From NCBI RefSeq assembly GCF_030063195.1, contig NZ_JASISS010000024.1, positions 1 through 49,218 of the forward strand: 49,218 nucleotides of DNA. The letters run 5' to 3'. This DNA is from Cryobacterium sp. PH31-AA6 (GTDB lineage Bacteria; Actinomycetota; Actinomycetes; Actinomycetales; Microbacteriaceae). Below the pieces are notes generated by a model, which was given only the letters and a program-made list of their open reading frames with translations, searched no databases and was not told the origin of the DNA. The translations under genes were made by a program, and so were the position numbers. Positions 1 to 8,213 of this stretch are shown here, in pieces; within the stretch, counting starts at the first letter, position 1; each line of letters begins with the position of its first letter.

Positions 1-241
1 GGCGGCCGAGGTCTTCGACCGCGCCGAGGACCGCGACCGCATCCGTGTCACTGAGGACACCGAACACGATCGGGTCCAGCGCGGCCGCGACCAGGTCGCG
101 TGCCCGGGCGATCAACTGCGCCGGGCCAGACGTGTCCGGGCCGGACGCTTCAGGGTCGAATGACTTGGGGCCGCCGAACGCGGGCGGGATTGCCGCTCCT
201 GCCGGGGCGGCTGGTGACTGCGGGGCTGAGGCTGCTGCCAT
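1..241 (-). CDS. Probable DUF222/13E12-type protein (HNH-endonuclease family), N-terminal fragment
   Basis: An open frame runs from ATG at 241 leftwards off the window edge, so only about 80 residues are visible. It begins with an Ala/Pro/Gly-rich, low-complexity stretch. A helix-like segment follows with LIARARDLVAAALDPIVFG and then a D-A-V-A-V-L-G-A-V-E-D-L-G-R stretch. This resembles the opening of DUF222 proteins, which often carry a C-terminal HNH nuclease domain and are multicopy in Microbacteriaceae. The HNH part would lie outside the window. A TACACT hexamer ends 6 nt before the ATG, which would fit a leaderless transcript. The long repeat array at 335-668 lies just upstream. The family call rests on pattern resemblance only; the reading frame itself is more certain than the name. 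Confidence 0.5.
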   Translation of the reverse strand, partial: MAAASAPQSPAAPAGAAIPPAFGGPKSFDPEASGPDTSGPAQLIARARDLVAAALDPIVFGVLSDTDAVAVLGAVEDLGR

Positions 242-334
242 GCCCCCAGTGTACCGTAAATCGAACAGGAAAGCGAGAGATACTCAGGTAATATTGGACT
301 GAATATCGTTGCTGTGTTCGAGGTCGTGTCGCCG

Positions 335-668
335 GGTCTCGACGGGCTCGACCACCGGAGGGGGCGGGGTCTCGACGGGCTCGACCACCGGTCGCGGGGT
401 CTCGACGGGGTCGACCACCGGTGGGGACGGGGTCTCGACGGGCTCGACCACCGGAGGGGGCGGGGTCTCGACGGGCTCGACCACCGGTGGGGACGGGGTC
501 TCGACGGGCTCGACCACCGGTCGCGGGGTCTCGACGGGGTCGACCACCGGTGGGGACGGGGTCTCGACGGGCTCGACCACCGGTGGGGACGGGGTCTCGA
601 CGGGCTCGACCACCGGAGGGGGCGGGGTCTCGACGGGCTCGACCACCGGTGGGGACGGGCTCGACCAC
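335..668. repeat. Tandem array of about ten 33/30-bp repeats (TCTCGACGGGCTCGACCAC core)
   Basis: The core TCTCGACGGGCTCGACCAC recurs with GGTCTC starting at 335, 368, 398, 431, 464, 497, 527, 560, 593 and 626. A truncated copy follows at about 652-668. Steps are 33,30,33,33,33,30,33,33,33 bp. Linkers between cores are of three types (AGGGGGCG-like, TGGGGACG-like and a shorter TCGCG form). Two copies (398 and 527) share both the short linker before them and a C-to-G change in the core, so a multi-unit block was probably duplicated. Each core holds TCGA half-sites around a 5-bp spacer. The same core occurs at 8033-8213 and 44376-44488. The stretch 242-905 holds no convincing gene: it consists of this array, two inverted repeats and AT-richer spacer. 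Confidence 0.95.
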
Positions 669-682
669 GGACGCCGGACATG

Positions 683-718
683 CGAAAGGGGACCAACCGT
701 GAGGCTGGTCCCCTTTCG
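683..718. terminator. 13-bp perfect hairpin, likely bidirectional terminator
   Basis: The arm CGAAAGGGGACCA (683-695) is the exact reverse complement of 706-718, with a 10-nt loop between. There is no long T tract on either side, so it would be a stem-only terminator of the kind common in high-GC actinobacteria. It lies between the 3' end of the accD-accE transcript (minus strand) and the repeat array. Confidence 0.6.
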
Positions 719-760
719 ACTTTCGTGCCAGGGCGACAACCCGAATGTCACCCTGACTCG

Positions 761-804
761 CCGCCAAAATTCGCCTGCTTACCCTAGTCGACGAATTTTG
801 GTGG
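761..804. repeat. Inverted repeat with AT-rich arms
   Basis: CCAAAATTCG (764-773) pairs perfectly with CGAATTTTGG (792-801). The stem extends outward to 761/804 with one G-T pair, and the loop is 18 nt. The AAAATT arms stand out in otherwise GC-rich DNA. It lies about 100 bp beyond the stop of accE and could be part of the terminator for that operon or a relic end of a mobile element; the sequence does not decide. Confidence 0.6.
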
Positions 805-905
805 TGTAACTCTGGGAGCCACACCTAGCAATATCTATAATCATTGACCCGGTACCAATAAAAAAGTCGGCATTTAGGGGGACCGGGGTGAGCCACGCCG
901 GTCGA

Positions 906-1145
906 TCAGGCGGAGAAGCCTCGCCACTGGCCCTGCCCGGCGCGCACAATCGGCCGGATGGACCGCGCGCTGGTCTGCCAGGCGCTCTGGCTGCCTTCCG
1001 GGGCCCTGCGGAGGCTGTCGGACTCCTCGCGGAGTAGACCGCTGAGTACGGCCGACACGGCGGCCGCCTCTCGGTGGGTGACGCCCCGGGTGAGGAACAC
1101 AAGGTCCTCGGCCGGGTCTGGGGTGGGATTAGCCTGGTCGGTCAT
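906..1145 (-). CDS. accE: Acyl-CoA carboxylase epsilon subunit
   Basis: This 79-residue protein follows the stop of the carboxyltransferase gene by 8 bp on the same strand, which is the usual position for the small epsilon subunit of actinobacterial acyl-CoA carboxylases. Family signs are an early hydrophobic strand (LVFLTRGV), then a helix with the pattern T-H-R-E-A-A-A-V-S-A-V-L and a terminal W. Epsilon subunits bridge the biotinylated alpha chain and the beta carboxyltransferase and stimulate activity. The ATG at 1145 is preceded by GGCGGA at suitable spacing. Epsilon subunits are poorly conserved, so the call rests on size, context and the short pattern together. Confidence 0.85.
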   Translation of the reverse strand: MTDQANPTPDPAEDLVFLTRGVTHREAAAVSAVLSGLLREESDSLRRAPEGSQSAWQTSARSIRPIVRAGQGQWRGFSA

Positions 1146-1153
1146 GATTCCGC

Positions 1154-2758
1154 CTACAGCGGGATGTTCCCGTGCTTCTTGGGCGGCAGGCTCGCGCGCT
1201 TGGTGCGCAACGCGCGGAGGGCCTTCGTGACCGCGACGCGGGTGGTAGCCGGTTCGATGATGCCGTCAAGCTCGCCGCGCTCGGCCGCGAGGAACGGGCT
1301 GGCCACGTTGTAGGTGTATTCGTTGGCCAGGCGGGTGCGCACGGCAGCGACATCCTCATCCGCATCCTCGGCCTTCTTGATCTCGGCCCGGTAGAGGATG
1401 TTCACGGCGCCCTGCCCGCCCATCACGGCGATCTCCGCGGTGGGCCAGGCGAGGTTGATGTCGGCTCCGAGCTGCTTGGAGCCCATCACGATGTACGCGC
1501 CGCCATAGGCCTTCCGGAGGATGACGGTCACGAGTGGGACCGTCGCCTCGGCGTAGGCGTAGAGAAGCTTGGCGCCGCGGCGAATGATGCCGGTCCACTC
1601 CTGGTCGGTGCCCGGCAGGAAGCCTGGCACGTCGACGAGCGTCAGGATGGGGATCGAGAACGCGTCGCAGAAGCGCACGAACCGGGCGGCCTTCTCGCCC
1701 GCCGGGATGTTGAGGGTGCCGGCCATGGCGCTGGGCTGGTTGGCGACGATGCCGATCGAGCGCCCCTCGACCCGGGCGAAACCGACCACGATGTTGGGAG
1801 CGAAGAGCGGCTGTGTTTCGAGGAAGTCGCCGTGGTCGACGATGTGCTCGATCACGGTCTTCACGTCGTAGGGCTGGTTCGGGGAGTCCGGGATGATCGT
1901 GTTCAGCTTCTGGTCGGCATCCGTCGTTTCCAGCTCGATGTCGCTGTCGAAGACGGGCAGTTCGGCCAGGTTGTTGTCCGGCAGGAAGCTGAGCAGGGTG
2001 CGGGCGTAGTCGAGGGCGTCCGGCTCGTCGCTGGCCAGGTAGTGCGCCACGCCGGAGATCGTGTTGTGGGTGAGCGCTCCGCCGAGCTCCTCCATGCCGA
2101 CGTCTTCACCGGTGACGGTCTTGATCACGTCGGGGCCGGTGACGAACATCTGGCTGGTCTTGTCGACCATGATCACGAAGTCGGTCAGGGCGGGGGAGTA
2201 CACGGCGCCTCCGGCCGCCGGGCCGCAGATGATCGAGATCTGCGGGATGACGCCGGACGCGGCCGTGTTGCGGCGGAAGATCTCGCCGTATTTGCCCAGG
2301 GCGACGACGCCCTCCTGGATCCGGGCTCCGCCGGAGTCGAGGATGCCGATGATCGGCACCCCGGTCTTGAGAGCGAGGTCCATCACCTTGATGATCTTCT
2401 CGCCGGCGACCTCGCCGAGCGACCCACCGAAGATGGTGAAGTCCTGCGAGTAGACGCAGACCTGGCGCCCGTGGATGGTGCCGGTGCCGGTGACGACCGC
2501 GTCGCCGTAGGGCCGTTTCTTCTCCATGCCGAAGGCGTGGGTGCGGTGCCGCACGAATTCGTCGAGTTCGACGAACGAGCCCTGGTCCAGGAGCAGGTCG
2601 ATGCGCTCCCTGGCGGTCATCTTGCCCTTGGCGTGCTGTTTATCGATCGCCGCCTCTCCGCTGGCGGTCACGGCTTCGTGATAGCGCACCTTGAGGTCGG
2701 CGAGCTTTCCAGCCGTCGTGTACAGGTCGGGGCCCGCGAGGGGCGAGTTCTCAGTCAC
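1154..2758 (-). CDS. accD: Acyl-CoA (propionyl-CoA type) carboxylase beta subunit
   Basis: This carboxyltransferase subunit moves the carboxyl group from carboxybiotin to an acyl-CoA, giving malonyl- or methylmalonyl-CoA for fatty acid synthesis or propionate use. It is about 534 residues, the normal size. Both crotonase-like halves are visible: the acyl-CoA side with [10 protein letters not shown] and [16 protein letters not shown], and the biotin side with [33 protein letters not shown] and [13 protein letters not shown]. The Asp in the GAD motif is the residue reported to tune acyl-chain choice in Streptomyces homologues. Start: GTG at 2758 is chosen because TAGAGT ends exactly 7 nt before it, a leaderless layout; GTG at 2767 and TTG at 2779 are in-frame alternatives. 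The alpha (biotin carboxylase) subunit is not in the window. The biotin ligase that would modify it is encoded next door in the opposite direction. Confidence 0.95.
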   Translation of the reverse strand: MTENSPLAGPDLYTTAGKLADLKVRYHEAVTASGEAAIDKQHAKGKMTARERIDLLLDQGSFVELDEFVRHRTHAFGMEKKRPYGDAVVTGTGTIHGRQVCVYSQDFTIFGGSLGEVAGEKIIKVMDLALKTGVPIIGILDSGGARIQEGVVALGKYGEIFRRNTAASGVIPQISIICGPAAGGAVYSPALTDFVIMVDKTSQMFVTGPDVIKTVTGEDVGMEELGGALTHNTISGVAHYLASDEPDALDYARTLLSFLPDNNLAELPVFDSDIELETTDADQKLNTIIPDSPNQPYDVKTVIEHIVDHGDFLETQPLFAPNIVVGFARVEGRSIGIVANQPSAMAGTLNIPAGEKAARFVRFCDAFSIPILTLVDVPGFLPGTDQEWTGIIRRGAKLLYAYAEATVPLVTVILRKAYGGAYIVMGSKQLGADINLAWPTAEIAVMGGQGAVNILYRAEIKKAEDADEDVAAVRTRLANEYTYNVASPFLAAERGELDGIIEPATTRVAVTKALRALRTKRASLPPKKHGNIPL

Positions 2759-2765
2759 GCGGTTC

Positions 2766-2771
2766 ACTCTA
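2766..2771 (-). promoter_or_regulatory. Candidate -10 element for accD (leaderless)
   Basis: TAGAGT on the minus strand is followed after exactly 7 nt by GTG at 2758. With a TANNNT -10 box, transcription would start at or next to the start codon. The same spacing recurs at rfbC and purE. No convincing -35 hexamer was found. Confidence 0.4.
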
Positions 2772-2946
2772 CCGGCCAACGGTTGCCCCCGACCGTTGAC
2801 GAATCTCTACAAAGATCGGCCGGATCGCTGGTCGGTTCCGCAGCCGACGCCACCCGCATCCGCTAATTTTGGAGTCGGACACCCGAAAATCGGCCGATTC
2901 GGCACGGAATCCGCTCAACGTTCGTAAGCCACCGGAAGAGGTTCGC

Positions 2947-3789
2947 ATGGAGTTTCCGCTCAGCAGGAATGCCGGGGCACGGTTCGAATACCTCATCGAG
3001 GCCGGCTCGACCAACGATGTGCTCGTGGCCAACGCCACGGGGGCGGATGCCGCGAGCTGGCCCGACCGGTCGGTGCTCGTCACCGACAACCAGACCCGCG
3101 GCCGCGGTCGCCTCGGCCGCACCTGGCTGGCACCCACCGGCAAGTCGCTGGCCATCTCCGTGCTGCTCCGGCCCGTGGTCGACGGGGCGCCGCTTCCCGT
3201 CGACCACTTCGGCTGGTTCCCGCTGCTCGCCGGCACCGCGATGACCCGTGCCGTGCGCGAGGTCGTCGACGCGGGCATGAAGCCTGGGGGTGACGATCGG
3301 GACGAGGGCAGCCCGGTTCACGAGGTCACCCTGAAGTGGCCCAACGACGTGCTCATCGACGGGTACAAGGTGTCCGGCATCCTGTCCGAGCTGCTTCCCG
3401 ACGCCACCGGGCTCGTCATCGGCGCCGGCCTGAACGTGTCCCTGGACGAGCACGACCTGCCCACGCTCACATCCACCTCGCTTCTGCTGGTCACCGGGTC
3501 GGCCCCGGACGCGGACGCCGTGCTGGCCCGCTACCTGACCGAGCTTCAGTCGCTGACGGCCGCGTTCCTGGCGGCGGGGGGCGATCCGGTGACGAGCGGT
3601 CTGCTCGCGGCCGTGCGCGACGTCTGCGGCACGCTGGGCGCCCCGGTGCGGGTGCAACTGCCCGGCGGGAACGATCTGGTCGGCACTGCCGTCGACCTCG
3701 ACAGGGACGGTCGCCTCATCGTCGAAGACCAGGCAAACGGAGAGCTGCAGGCTGTCGCCGCAGGCGATGTGACCCACCTGAGGTATTAA
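2947..3789 (+). CDS. birA: Biotin--[acetyl-CoA-carboxylase] ligase
   Basis: This cytoplasmic enzyme activates biotin as biotinyl-AMP and attaches it to the carrier lysine of acyl-CoA carboxylases. It is 280 residues and belongs to the short class without an N-terminal DNA-binding domain, so it is not expected to act as a repressor. Visible motifs are STN at 21-23 (biotin pocket), RGRGRLGR at 51-58 (the GRGRxGR ATP/biotin loop) and KWPND at 130-134 with the catalytic Lys, then KVSGIL and a C-terminal SH3-like strand set. ATG at 2947 has GGAAGAGG 5 nt upstream; an in-frame ATG at 2869 would add 26 residues that do not look like the family. It is divergent from its likely client operon accD-accE and 7 bp upstream of the PH-domain gene. 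Confidence 0.95.
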   Translation: MEFPLSRNAGARFEYLIEAGSTNDVLVANATGADAASWPDRSVLVTDNQTRGRGRLGRTWLAPTGKSLAISVLLRPVVDGAPLPVDHFGWFPLLAGTAMTRAVREVVDAGMKPGGDDRDEGSPVHEVTLKWPNDVLIDGYKVSGILSELLPDATGLVIGAGLNVSLDEHDLPTLTSTSLLLVTGSAPDADAVLARYLTELQSLTAAFLAAGGDPVTSGLLAAVRDVCGTLGAPVRVQLPGGNDLVGTAVDLDRDGRLIVEDQANGELQAVAAGDVTHLRY

Positions 3790-3796
3790 TGGGGGT

Positions 3797-4354
3797 ATGA
3801 CGAAAGCAACGGGGCACGGCCAGGACGAGGTGCCGGCCTCGGCCGAACGCGTCGTCGCCGGGTTGAGACCGCATGCCAGGGTGCTGTTCTGGCCGACCGT
3901 GGTGCTCGTCGGAGTCTTCGGCGCCACCGGCTACTTGTACGGGTCGCTCCCCGAGCTGTGGGAGAACGCCGCCCTGGTCGTGGGAGCGGTCATCATCGTT
4001 GTGCTGTTCTGGCTGCTTCCGCTGGCAACCTGGCTGAACCGGCGCTACACGATCACCACGCGGCGGATCATCTTCCGCCGTGGCTTCTTCGTGCGCACCC
4101 GTCAGGAGCTGCTGCACAGCCGCGGCTACGACGTGACCGTGCGAAAGACCTGGCTACAGTCGCTCAGCCGGTCGGGCGACGTGCTGATCAACGCCGGACT
4201 GGAGCATCCGCTCGTGCTCAGGGACGTTCCGAATGCCGATCTGGTGCAGCAGGTTTTGCACGACCTGATGGAAGCGTCGCAGACCCTGATCGGGTCCAGG
4301 CGGCTGGAGCAGTCAGCGGTCGGTGACCAGACGGCCGTGAGGAACGGTCGTTAG
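3797..4354 (+). CDS. Bacterial PH domain (bPH2/DUF304) membrane protein
   Basis: This 185-residue protein has two membrane segments: one beginning VLFWPTVVLVGVFGATGYLY, and a second around NAALVVGAVIIVVLFW. A bPH2-type domain follows with the tell-tale WLNRRYTITTRRIIFRRGFF. The pattern matches YdbS/DUF304-like proteins, whose role is unsettled. It lies 7 bp after birA, so the two are probably co-transcribed. Its last 42 bp overlap the end of the convergent GtrA gene. This birA-to-purK order is familiar from other Microbacteriaceae. Confidence 0.88.
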   Translation: MTKATGHGQDEVPASAERVVAGLRPHARVLFWPTVVLVGVFGATGYLYGSLPELWENAALVVGAVIIVVLFWLLPLATWLNRRYTITTRRIIFRRGFFVRTRQELLHSRGYDVTVRKTWLQSLSRSGDVLINAGLEHPLVLRDVPNADLVQQVLHDLMEASQTLIGSRRLEQSAVGDQTAVRNGR

Positions 4355-4852
4355 GCTGCCGGTGACCGGTGTGACCACCGGGGTGACCACCGGAGTGCGG
4401 CGGTGCGGGGCGAAGACCCAGTAGCGGTAGAGCACGAACCGGAAGATCGCGCCGAGCAGCAGTCCGATCACGTTCGACGAGATGTTGTCGGCGACGACGC
4501 TGGTGTAGCCGAGGACGTAGTGGCTCAGCCACAGGCAGGCCAGGCCGATGCCCATCCCCACCAGGCTGACGGCGAAGAACTCGATGCCTTCGCGCAGGGT
4601 TCTCTCCTGCCGGTTCTTGCCGAAGGTCCAGTACCGGTTACCGATCCAGTTGGCGAAGATCGCCAGGATGGTGGACACGACCTTCGCGTAGATCGGACCG
4701 GCGTGCACGAGTTGAGGGTCGAACACCGTGGTGCGGAGCAGATTGAACACGGTCACGTCAACGGCGAAACCGACGAGTCCGACCGCGCCGAACTTGCCGA
4801 CCTGGACCATGAAGGCCGCCAGTCTGGCTGAATTCGTCGTTTTTGTCGGCAT
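4313..4852 (-). CDS. GtrA family membrane protein
   Basis: This 179-residue protein has four hydrophobic segments and the GtrA hallmarks: KFGAVGLVGFAVDVTVFNLL in the first helix, FANWIGNRYWTFG after the second, and FVLYRYWVFAP near the C-terminus. GtrA proteins are thought to move or present polyprenyl-phosphate sugars across the membrane for later glycosyl transfer. ATG at 4852 is taken as the start; an internal ATG at 4810 is possible. The C-terminal tail contains a small TPVV repeat encoded by GTGACCACCGG-type DNA repeats. The gene overlaps the convergent PH-domain gene by 42 bp and diverges from purK. It may serve the glycan genes further right, but this is inference. Confidence 0.88.
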   Translation of the reverse strand: MPTKTTNSARLAAFMVQVGKFGAVGLVGFAVDVTVFNLLRTTVFDPQLVHAGPIYAKVVSTILAIFANWIGNRYWTFGKNRQERTLREGIEFFAVSLVGMGIGLACLWLSHYVLGYTSVVADNISSNVIGLLLGAIFRFVLYRYWVFAPHRRTPVVTPVVTPVTGSLTTVPHGRLVTDR

Positions 4853-4975
4853 GCGTCGTTCCACTCGATGGGTGAAGATAGGAGGGCAGGAATCGCAGTC
4901 TACGGCGCAGCCCAGCCCCGAGCCTGAGAGAACCGGCACGGAAGAATGAACGCTCGCACAGGAATTGGTGAACAG

Positions 4976-6112
4976 ATGAATACGACTGTCGGCGTTATCG
5001 GCGGCGGCCAGCTGGCCAGGATGATGATCCCGGCGGCGGTCAATCTCGGCATTGATATCCGGGTGCTGGCCGAAAACGAGGGAATGTCCGCCGCTCTGGC
5101 CGCGTACGCCGTCGGCGACTACCGCGACCGAGATGTCGTGGTCGCCTTCGCCGAGACCGTTGATGTGGTCACTTTTGATCACGAACACGTGCCGCAGGAG
5201 ATCCTCCGCGAACTCGTGGCGCGAGGCGTCAGTGTGCACCCGGGGCCGGACGCCTTGCTCTACGCGCAGGACAAGCTCCTGATGCGGCAGCGCCTGAGCG
5301 ACCTGGGCCTCCCCGTACCGGACTGGGCCAGGGTGGAGAACTCCGCCGAGTTGGCTGTCTTCCTCGCCGACCATGGTGGGCGCGCGGTCGTGAAGACCGC
5401 CCGTGGCGGCTATGACGGCAAGGGCGTGCGGCTCGTCTCGCACGAGCACGACGCCGACGACTGGTTCACCGCACTTGCCGAGGACGGTAACGGCGGCGCG
5501 CTGCTCGTGGAGGAGCTCGTCGACTTCAGTCGTGAACTTGCCCAGCAGGTCGCCCGGCGTCCCTCCGGCGAGATCGCGGTTTGGCCCGTCGTCGAGACCG
5601 TGCAGCGCGACGGCGTGTGTGCGGAGGTCATCGCGCCGGCGCCGTTGTCCGCCGGCCGACTCGCCGAGCTGGCCGCGGAGATCGGGGTGTTGGTCGCCGA
5701 GGGCATCGGTGTGACCGGGATGCTCGCCGTGGAGCTGTTCGAGACCACGGATGGGAGGCTCCTGATCAACGAGCTGGCCATGCGCCCCCACAACAGCGGC
5801 CACTGGTCGATCGAGGGATCGATCACCAGCCAATTCGAGCAGCACCTTCGGGCCGTGCTCGACCTGCCCCTCGGCGCGACGACGGCCAGGGACCCGTGGT
5901 CGGTGATGGTGAACATCCTCGGAGGACCAGCGGAGGGGTCTCTGGCCGCGCGATATCCGGCCGCGCTGGCGGAGCATCCGTCGGCCAAGGTGCACAACTA
6001 CGGCAAGGATCCACGGCCGGGCCGGAAGGTCGGCCACGTGACCGTCGGGGGGTCGGATCTGGACGAAGTCGTCTACGAGGCGCGAGCCACTGCGGCGGTT
6101 TTTCAGGACTGA
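4976..6112 (+). CDS. purK: N5-carboxyaminoimidazole ribonucleotide synthase (ATPase subunit)
   Basis: This purine biosynthesis enzyme uses ATP and bicarbonate to turn AIR into N5-CAIR. It starts with [12 protein letters not shown], the PurK hallmark, then the ATP-grasp regions: [16 protein letters not shown] (ATP loop), [14 protein letters not shown] and [16 protein letters not shown] (metal/ADP site). The C-terminal domain ends near residue 378, the normal length. Two starts are possible: ATG 4976, chosen because it begins just before the conserved first strand, with AGGA about 12 nt upstream; or ATG 4946, which adds ten residues and has GGAAG only 1 nt upstream. It is followed by purE 17 bp later, whose product uses its N5-CAIR. 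Confidence 0.95.
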   Translation: MNTTVGVIGGGQLARMMIPAAVNLGIDIRVLAENEGMSAALAAYAVGDYRDRDVVVAFAETVDVVTFDHEHVPQEILRELVARGVSVHPGPDALLYAQDKLLMRQRLSDLGLPVPDWARVENSAELAVFLADHGGRAVVKTARGGYDGKGVRLVSHEHDADDWFTALAEDGNGGALLVEELVDFSRELAQQVARRPSGEIAVWPVVETVQRDGVCAEVIAPAPLSAGRLAELAAEIGVLVAEGIGVTGMLAVELFETTDGRLLINELAMRPHNSGHWSIEGSITSQFEQHLRAVLDLPLGATTARDPWSVMVNILGGPAEGSLAARYPAALAEHPSAKVHNYGKDPRPGRKVGHVTVGGSDLDEVVYEARATAAVFQD

Positions 6113-6129
6113 CCCATAAGATCGACTGC

Positions 6130-6666
6130 GTGCCAGTGAACTCCGTACCCGAGACCGCTCCGTCGGAAATCGCCGTGACCCCGCTCGTCGGCGTGGTCAT
6201 GGGTTCCGATTCCGACTGGCCCGTGATGAGCGATGCCGCGCAGTTGCTGCGCGATTTCGGCGTGCCCTGCGAGGTGCAGGTCGTGTCGGCTCACCGCACT
6301 CCGGAGAAGATGATTGCCTATGGCAAGAGCGCGCACGAGCGTGGACTTCGGGTGATCATCGCCGGAGCCGGCGGTGCGGCGCACCTGCCCGGCATGCTCG
6401 CCGCCGTGACGACCCTCCCCGTTGTGGGTGTTCCTGTTCCCCTCGGACGGCTGGACGGTCTCGATTCCCTCTTGTCGATCGTGCAGATGCCCGCGGGCGT
6501 CCCCGTCGCGACCGTGTCGATCGGCGGAGCGCGCAACGCCGGCCTGATCGCGGTGAAGATCCTCGCCACCGCCGACGATTCCCTCCGGGTGAAGCTCGAG
6601 GGGTACGCCGAGATGCTCGCCGCGCAGGTTGAGCAGAAGAATTCGGACCTCCAAGCGAAGCTATGA
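6130..6666 (+). CDS. purE: N5-carboxyaminoimidazole ribonucleotide mutase
   Basis: This enzyme converts N5-CAIR to CAIR, the step after PurK. Class I PurE motifs are clear: GSDSDWPVM (phosphate loop), [11 protein letters not shown] with the catalytic His, [15 protein letters not shown], and [22 protein letters not shown]. It is 178 residues from GTG 6130. TAAGAT (6117-6122) ends 7 nt before this GTG, which would allow an extra leaderless promoter between purK and purE. GTG 6136 and GTG 6175 are alternative starts. Its stop overlaps the start of the LCP gene by 4 bp (ATGA), so those two are probably translationally coupled. Confidence 0.95.
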   Translation: MPVNSVPETAPSEIAVTPLVGVVMGSDSDWPVMSDAAQLLRDFGVPCEVQVVSAHRTPEKMIAYGKSAHERGLRVIIAGAGGAAHLPGMLAAVTTLPVVGVPVPLGRLDGLDSLLSIVQMPAGVPVATVSIGGARNAGLIAVKILATADDSLRVKLEGYAEMLAAQVEQKNSDLQAKL

Positions 6667-8024
6667 CGAGTGTAAGTAGCCCGATCCGGCACCCGAATGT
6701 CGGTTCAGAACAGGTCATGACCAAGCGGGCCTGGTGGCTCGTCGTGCTCAATTTCGTGCTGCCCGGCTCGGTGCAGGTGCTGGCCGGAAACCGCCGGCTC
6801 GGCCGATTCGGCCTGCGGGCAACGTTCACCCTGGTCTTCCTGGCCATCGTCGCCGGCGGGGTCTACCTGCTCTGGCCCGAGGTGATCCTCACCGCGATGA
6901 CGAACAGCATCGGGTTGTGGGTGGCCGCCGGCCTGCTCGCTTTCTACGGCGTGGTCTGGTTGATCCTGACCATGGACACGCTGCGTCTCGTGCGCCTGGT
7001 CAAGGCCGGTCCGAAGGCGCGGCCGCTGATCGCCGGGTTGACGACCGTGCTCATGGTCGGCGTCGTCGGCACCGCCGGCTACGGCGCATACGTCGCGGCC
7101 ACGGCCAGCGATTTCCTGTCCTCCGTCTTCGTGGCCGGGCCGACCGAACCCCCGGTCGACGGCCGTTACAACATCATGCTGCTCGGCGGTGACGCCGGCC
7201 CGGACCGCGAAGGCCTCCGTCCCGACAGCATCTCGGTGGTCAGCATCGACGCGGAAACCGGGCAGGCCAGCATGATCGGGCTACCCCGCAACCTCGAGGA
7301 CGTTCCGTTCTCGCCGGGGCCGCTCGCCGACCTCTACCCTGAGGGGTATGGGGCCATCGACGGCTGCGAGGTCGACGCCTGTATGCTCAACTCGATCTAC
7401 ACCGAGGTCGAGCTCAAGAGCCCGGAAATGTACCCGAAGGCGATAGCCGAGGGCAGCGAGCCGGGCATCGAGGGGATGCGGGACGCAGCGCAGGGCGTGA
7501 CCGGTCTGACCATCCAGTACTACGTCCTGATCGACATGCAGGGCTTCTCCCAGCTGGTTGATGCCCTCGGCGGCGTCGACGTCACGGTGGACCACCGCGT
7601 TCCGGTGCACACCGACGACACCTTCACCGAGGTGTTGTTCTGGTTCGAACCGGGCCCGCAGCACATGGACGGCTACCACGCGCTCTGGTATGCCCGTTCC
7701 CGCCACGACACGAGCGACTACGACCGGATGGTGCGCCAACGGCAGATCCAGGAGGCGATCCTCGCCCAGGCGAACCCGACGAACGTGCTGACCAAATTCC
7801 AGGCGGTGGCGAAGGCCGGGTCGCAGGTGGTGAAAACGGACATTCCCCAGGGCATGCTCGGCTATTTCGTGAACCTCGCCTCGAAGACGAAGGCCCTGCC
7901 GATCCAATCGGTCGAGCTCGTGCCCGACAACAACGTCGACCCGGAGAATCCGGACTACGGCGTGATTCGGGACCTGATCTCCACGGCCCTCGCGCCGGCG
8001 CCGACGGAGACCCCGGCGCCGTAG
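6663..8024 (+). CDS. LytR-CpsA-Psr (LCP) family phosphotransferase
   Basis: LCP enzymes attach polyprenyl-linked glycans (wall teichoic acids, arabinogalactan, capsules) to peptidoglycan. This protein has about four membrane segments in its first 150 residues and then an extracellular LCP domain. Domain motifs are [34 protein letters not shown], a [15 protein letters not shown] segment, [20 protein letters not shown] and [10 protein letters not shown]. These Arg/Asp-rich segments bind the lipid pyrophosphate. ATG 6663 overlaps the purE stop as ATGA; ATG 6717 is a possible internal start. It lies directly before the polysaccharide locus and is a good candidate for anchoring its product. The gene ends 9 bp before the repeat cluster at 8033. 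Confidence 0.92.
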   Translation: MTSVSSPIRHPNVGSEQVMTKRAWWLVVLNFVLPGSVQVLAGNRRLGRFGLRATFTLVFLAIVAGGVYLLWPEVILTAMTNSIGLWVAAGLLAFYGVVWLILTMDTLRLVRLVKAGPKARPLIAGLTTVLMVGVVGTAGYGAYVAATASDFLSSVFVAGPTEPPVDGRYNIMLLGGDAGPDREGLRPDSISVVSIDAETGQASMIGLPRNLEDVPFSPGPLADLYPEGYGAIDGCEVDACMLNSIYTEVELKSPEMYPKAIAEGSEPGIEGMRDAAQGVTGLTIQYYVLIDMQGFSQLVDALGGVDVTVDHRVPVHTDDTFTEVLFWFEPGPQHMDGYHALWYARSRHDTSDYDRMVRQRQIQEAILAQANPTNVLTKFQAVAKAGSQVVKTDIPQGMLGYFVNLASKTKALPIQSVELVPDNNVDPENPDYGVIRDLISTALAPAPTETPAP

Positions 8025-8032
8025 CAGCGCCC

Positions 8033-8213
8033 GGGTCTCGACGAGCTCGACCACCGCCGGTGATCGAGCCTGTCGAGCGGTGATCGAGCCTGTCCGGTGA
8101 TCGAGCCTGTCGAGATCCGGTACGGCCGGTGATCGAGCCTGTCGAGATCAGAGCCTGTCGAGATCCGGTACGGCCGGTGATCGAGCCTGTCGAGATCAGA
8201 GCCTGTCGAGATC
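8033..8213. repeat. Intergenic repeat cluster with exact 48-bp duplication
   Basis: At 8033-8056 a GGTCTCGACGAGCTCGACC-type copy faces an inverted CGGTGATCGAGCCTGTCGAG copy at 8058-8077; together they can form a stem of about 20 bp. Further same-orientation copies begin at 8078 (truncated), 8095, 8127 and 8174, with half copies at 8150 and 8199. Positions 8118-8165 and 8166-8213 are identical 48-bp direct repeats. The cluster fills the gap between two convergent genes and reaches into the stop codon of the right-hand one (TGA at 8212-8214, minus strand). Its foldback pair probably acts as a two-way terminator. It is related to the arrays at 335-668 and 44376-44488. Confidence 0.92.

Noticed and set aside
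335..668. CRISPR-like array (regular repeats with short spacers)
   Set aside because: The linkers are only 6-9 bp and fall into a few repeated types, and no cas gene is nearby.
284..751. Open frames through the repeat array encoding Pro-Val-Glu-rich or Gly-Ser-Thr-rich repeat proteins on both strands
   Set aside because: Frames are open in several phases at once because the repeat lacks stop codons and has steps divisible by three; no ribosome-binding site or domain supports a gene.
1172..2866. 564-codon open frame antisense to accD
   Set aside because: It mirrors accD codons in GC-rich DNA; its His/Asp/Val-rich composition matches no family.
7335..7348. TACCCTGAGGGGTA resembling the CsoR/CstR operator
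   Set aside because: It lies inside the LCP coding region with shorter arms and no promoter, so it is probably coincidental.
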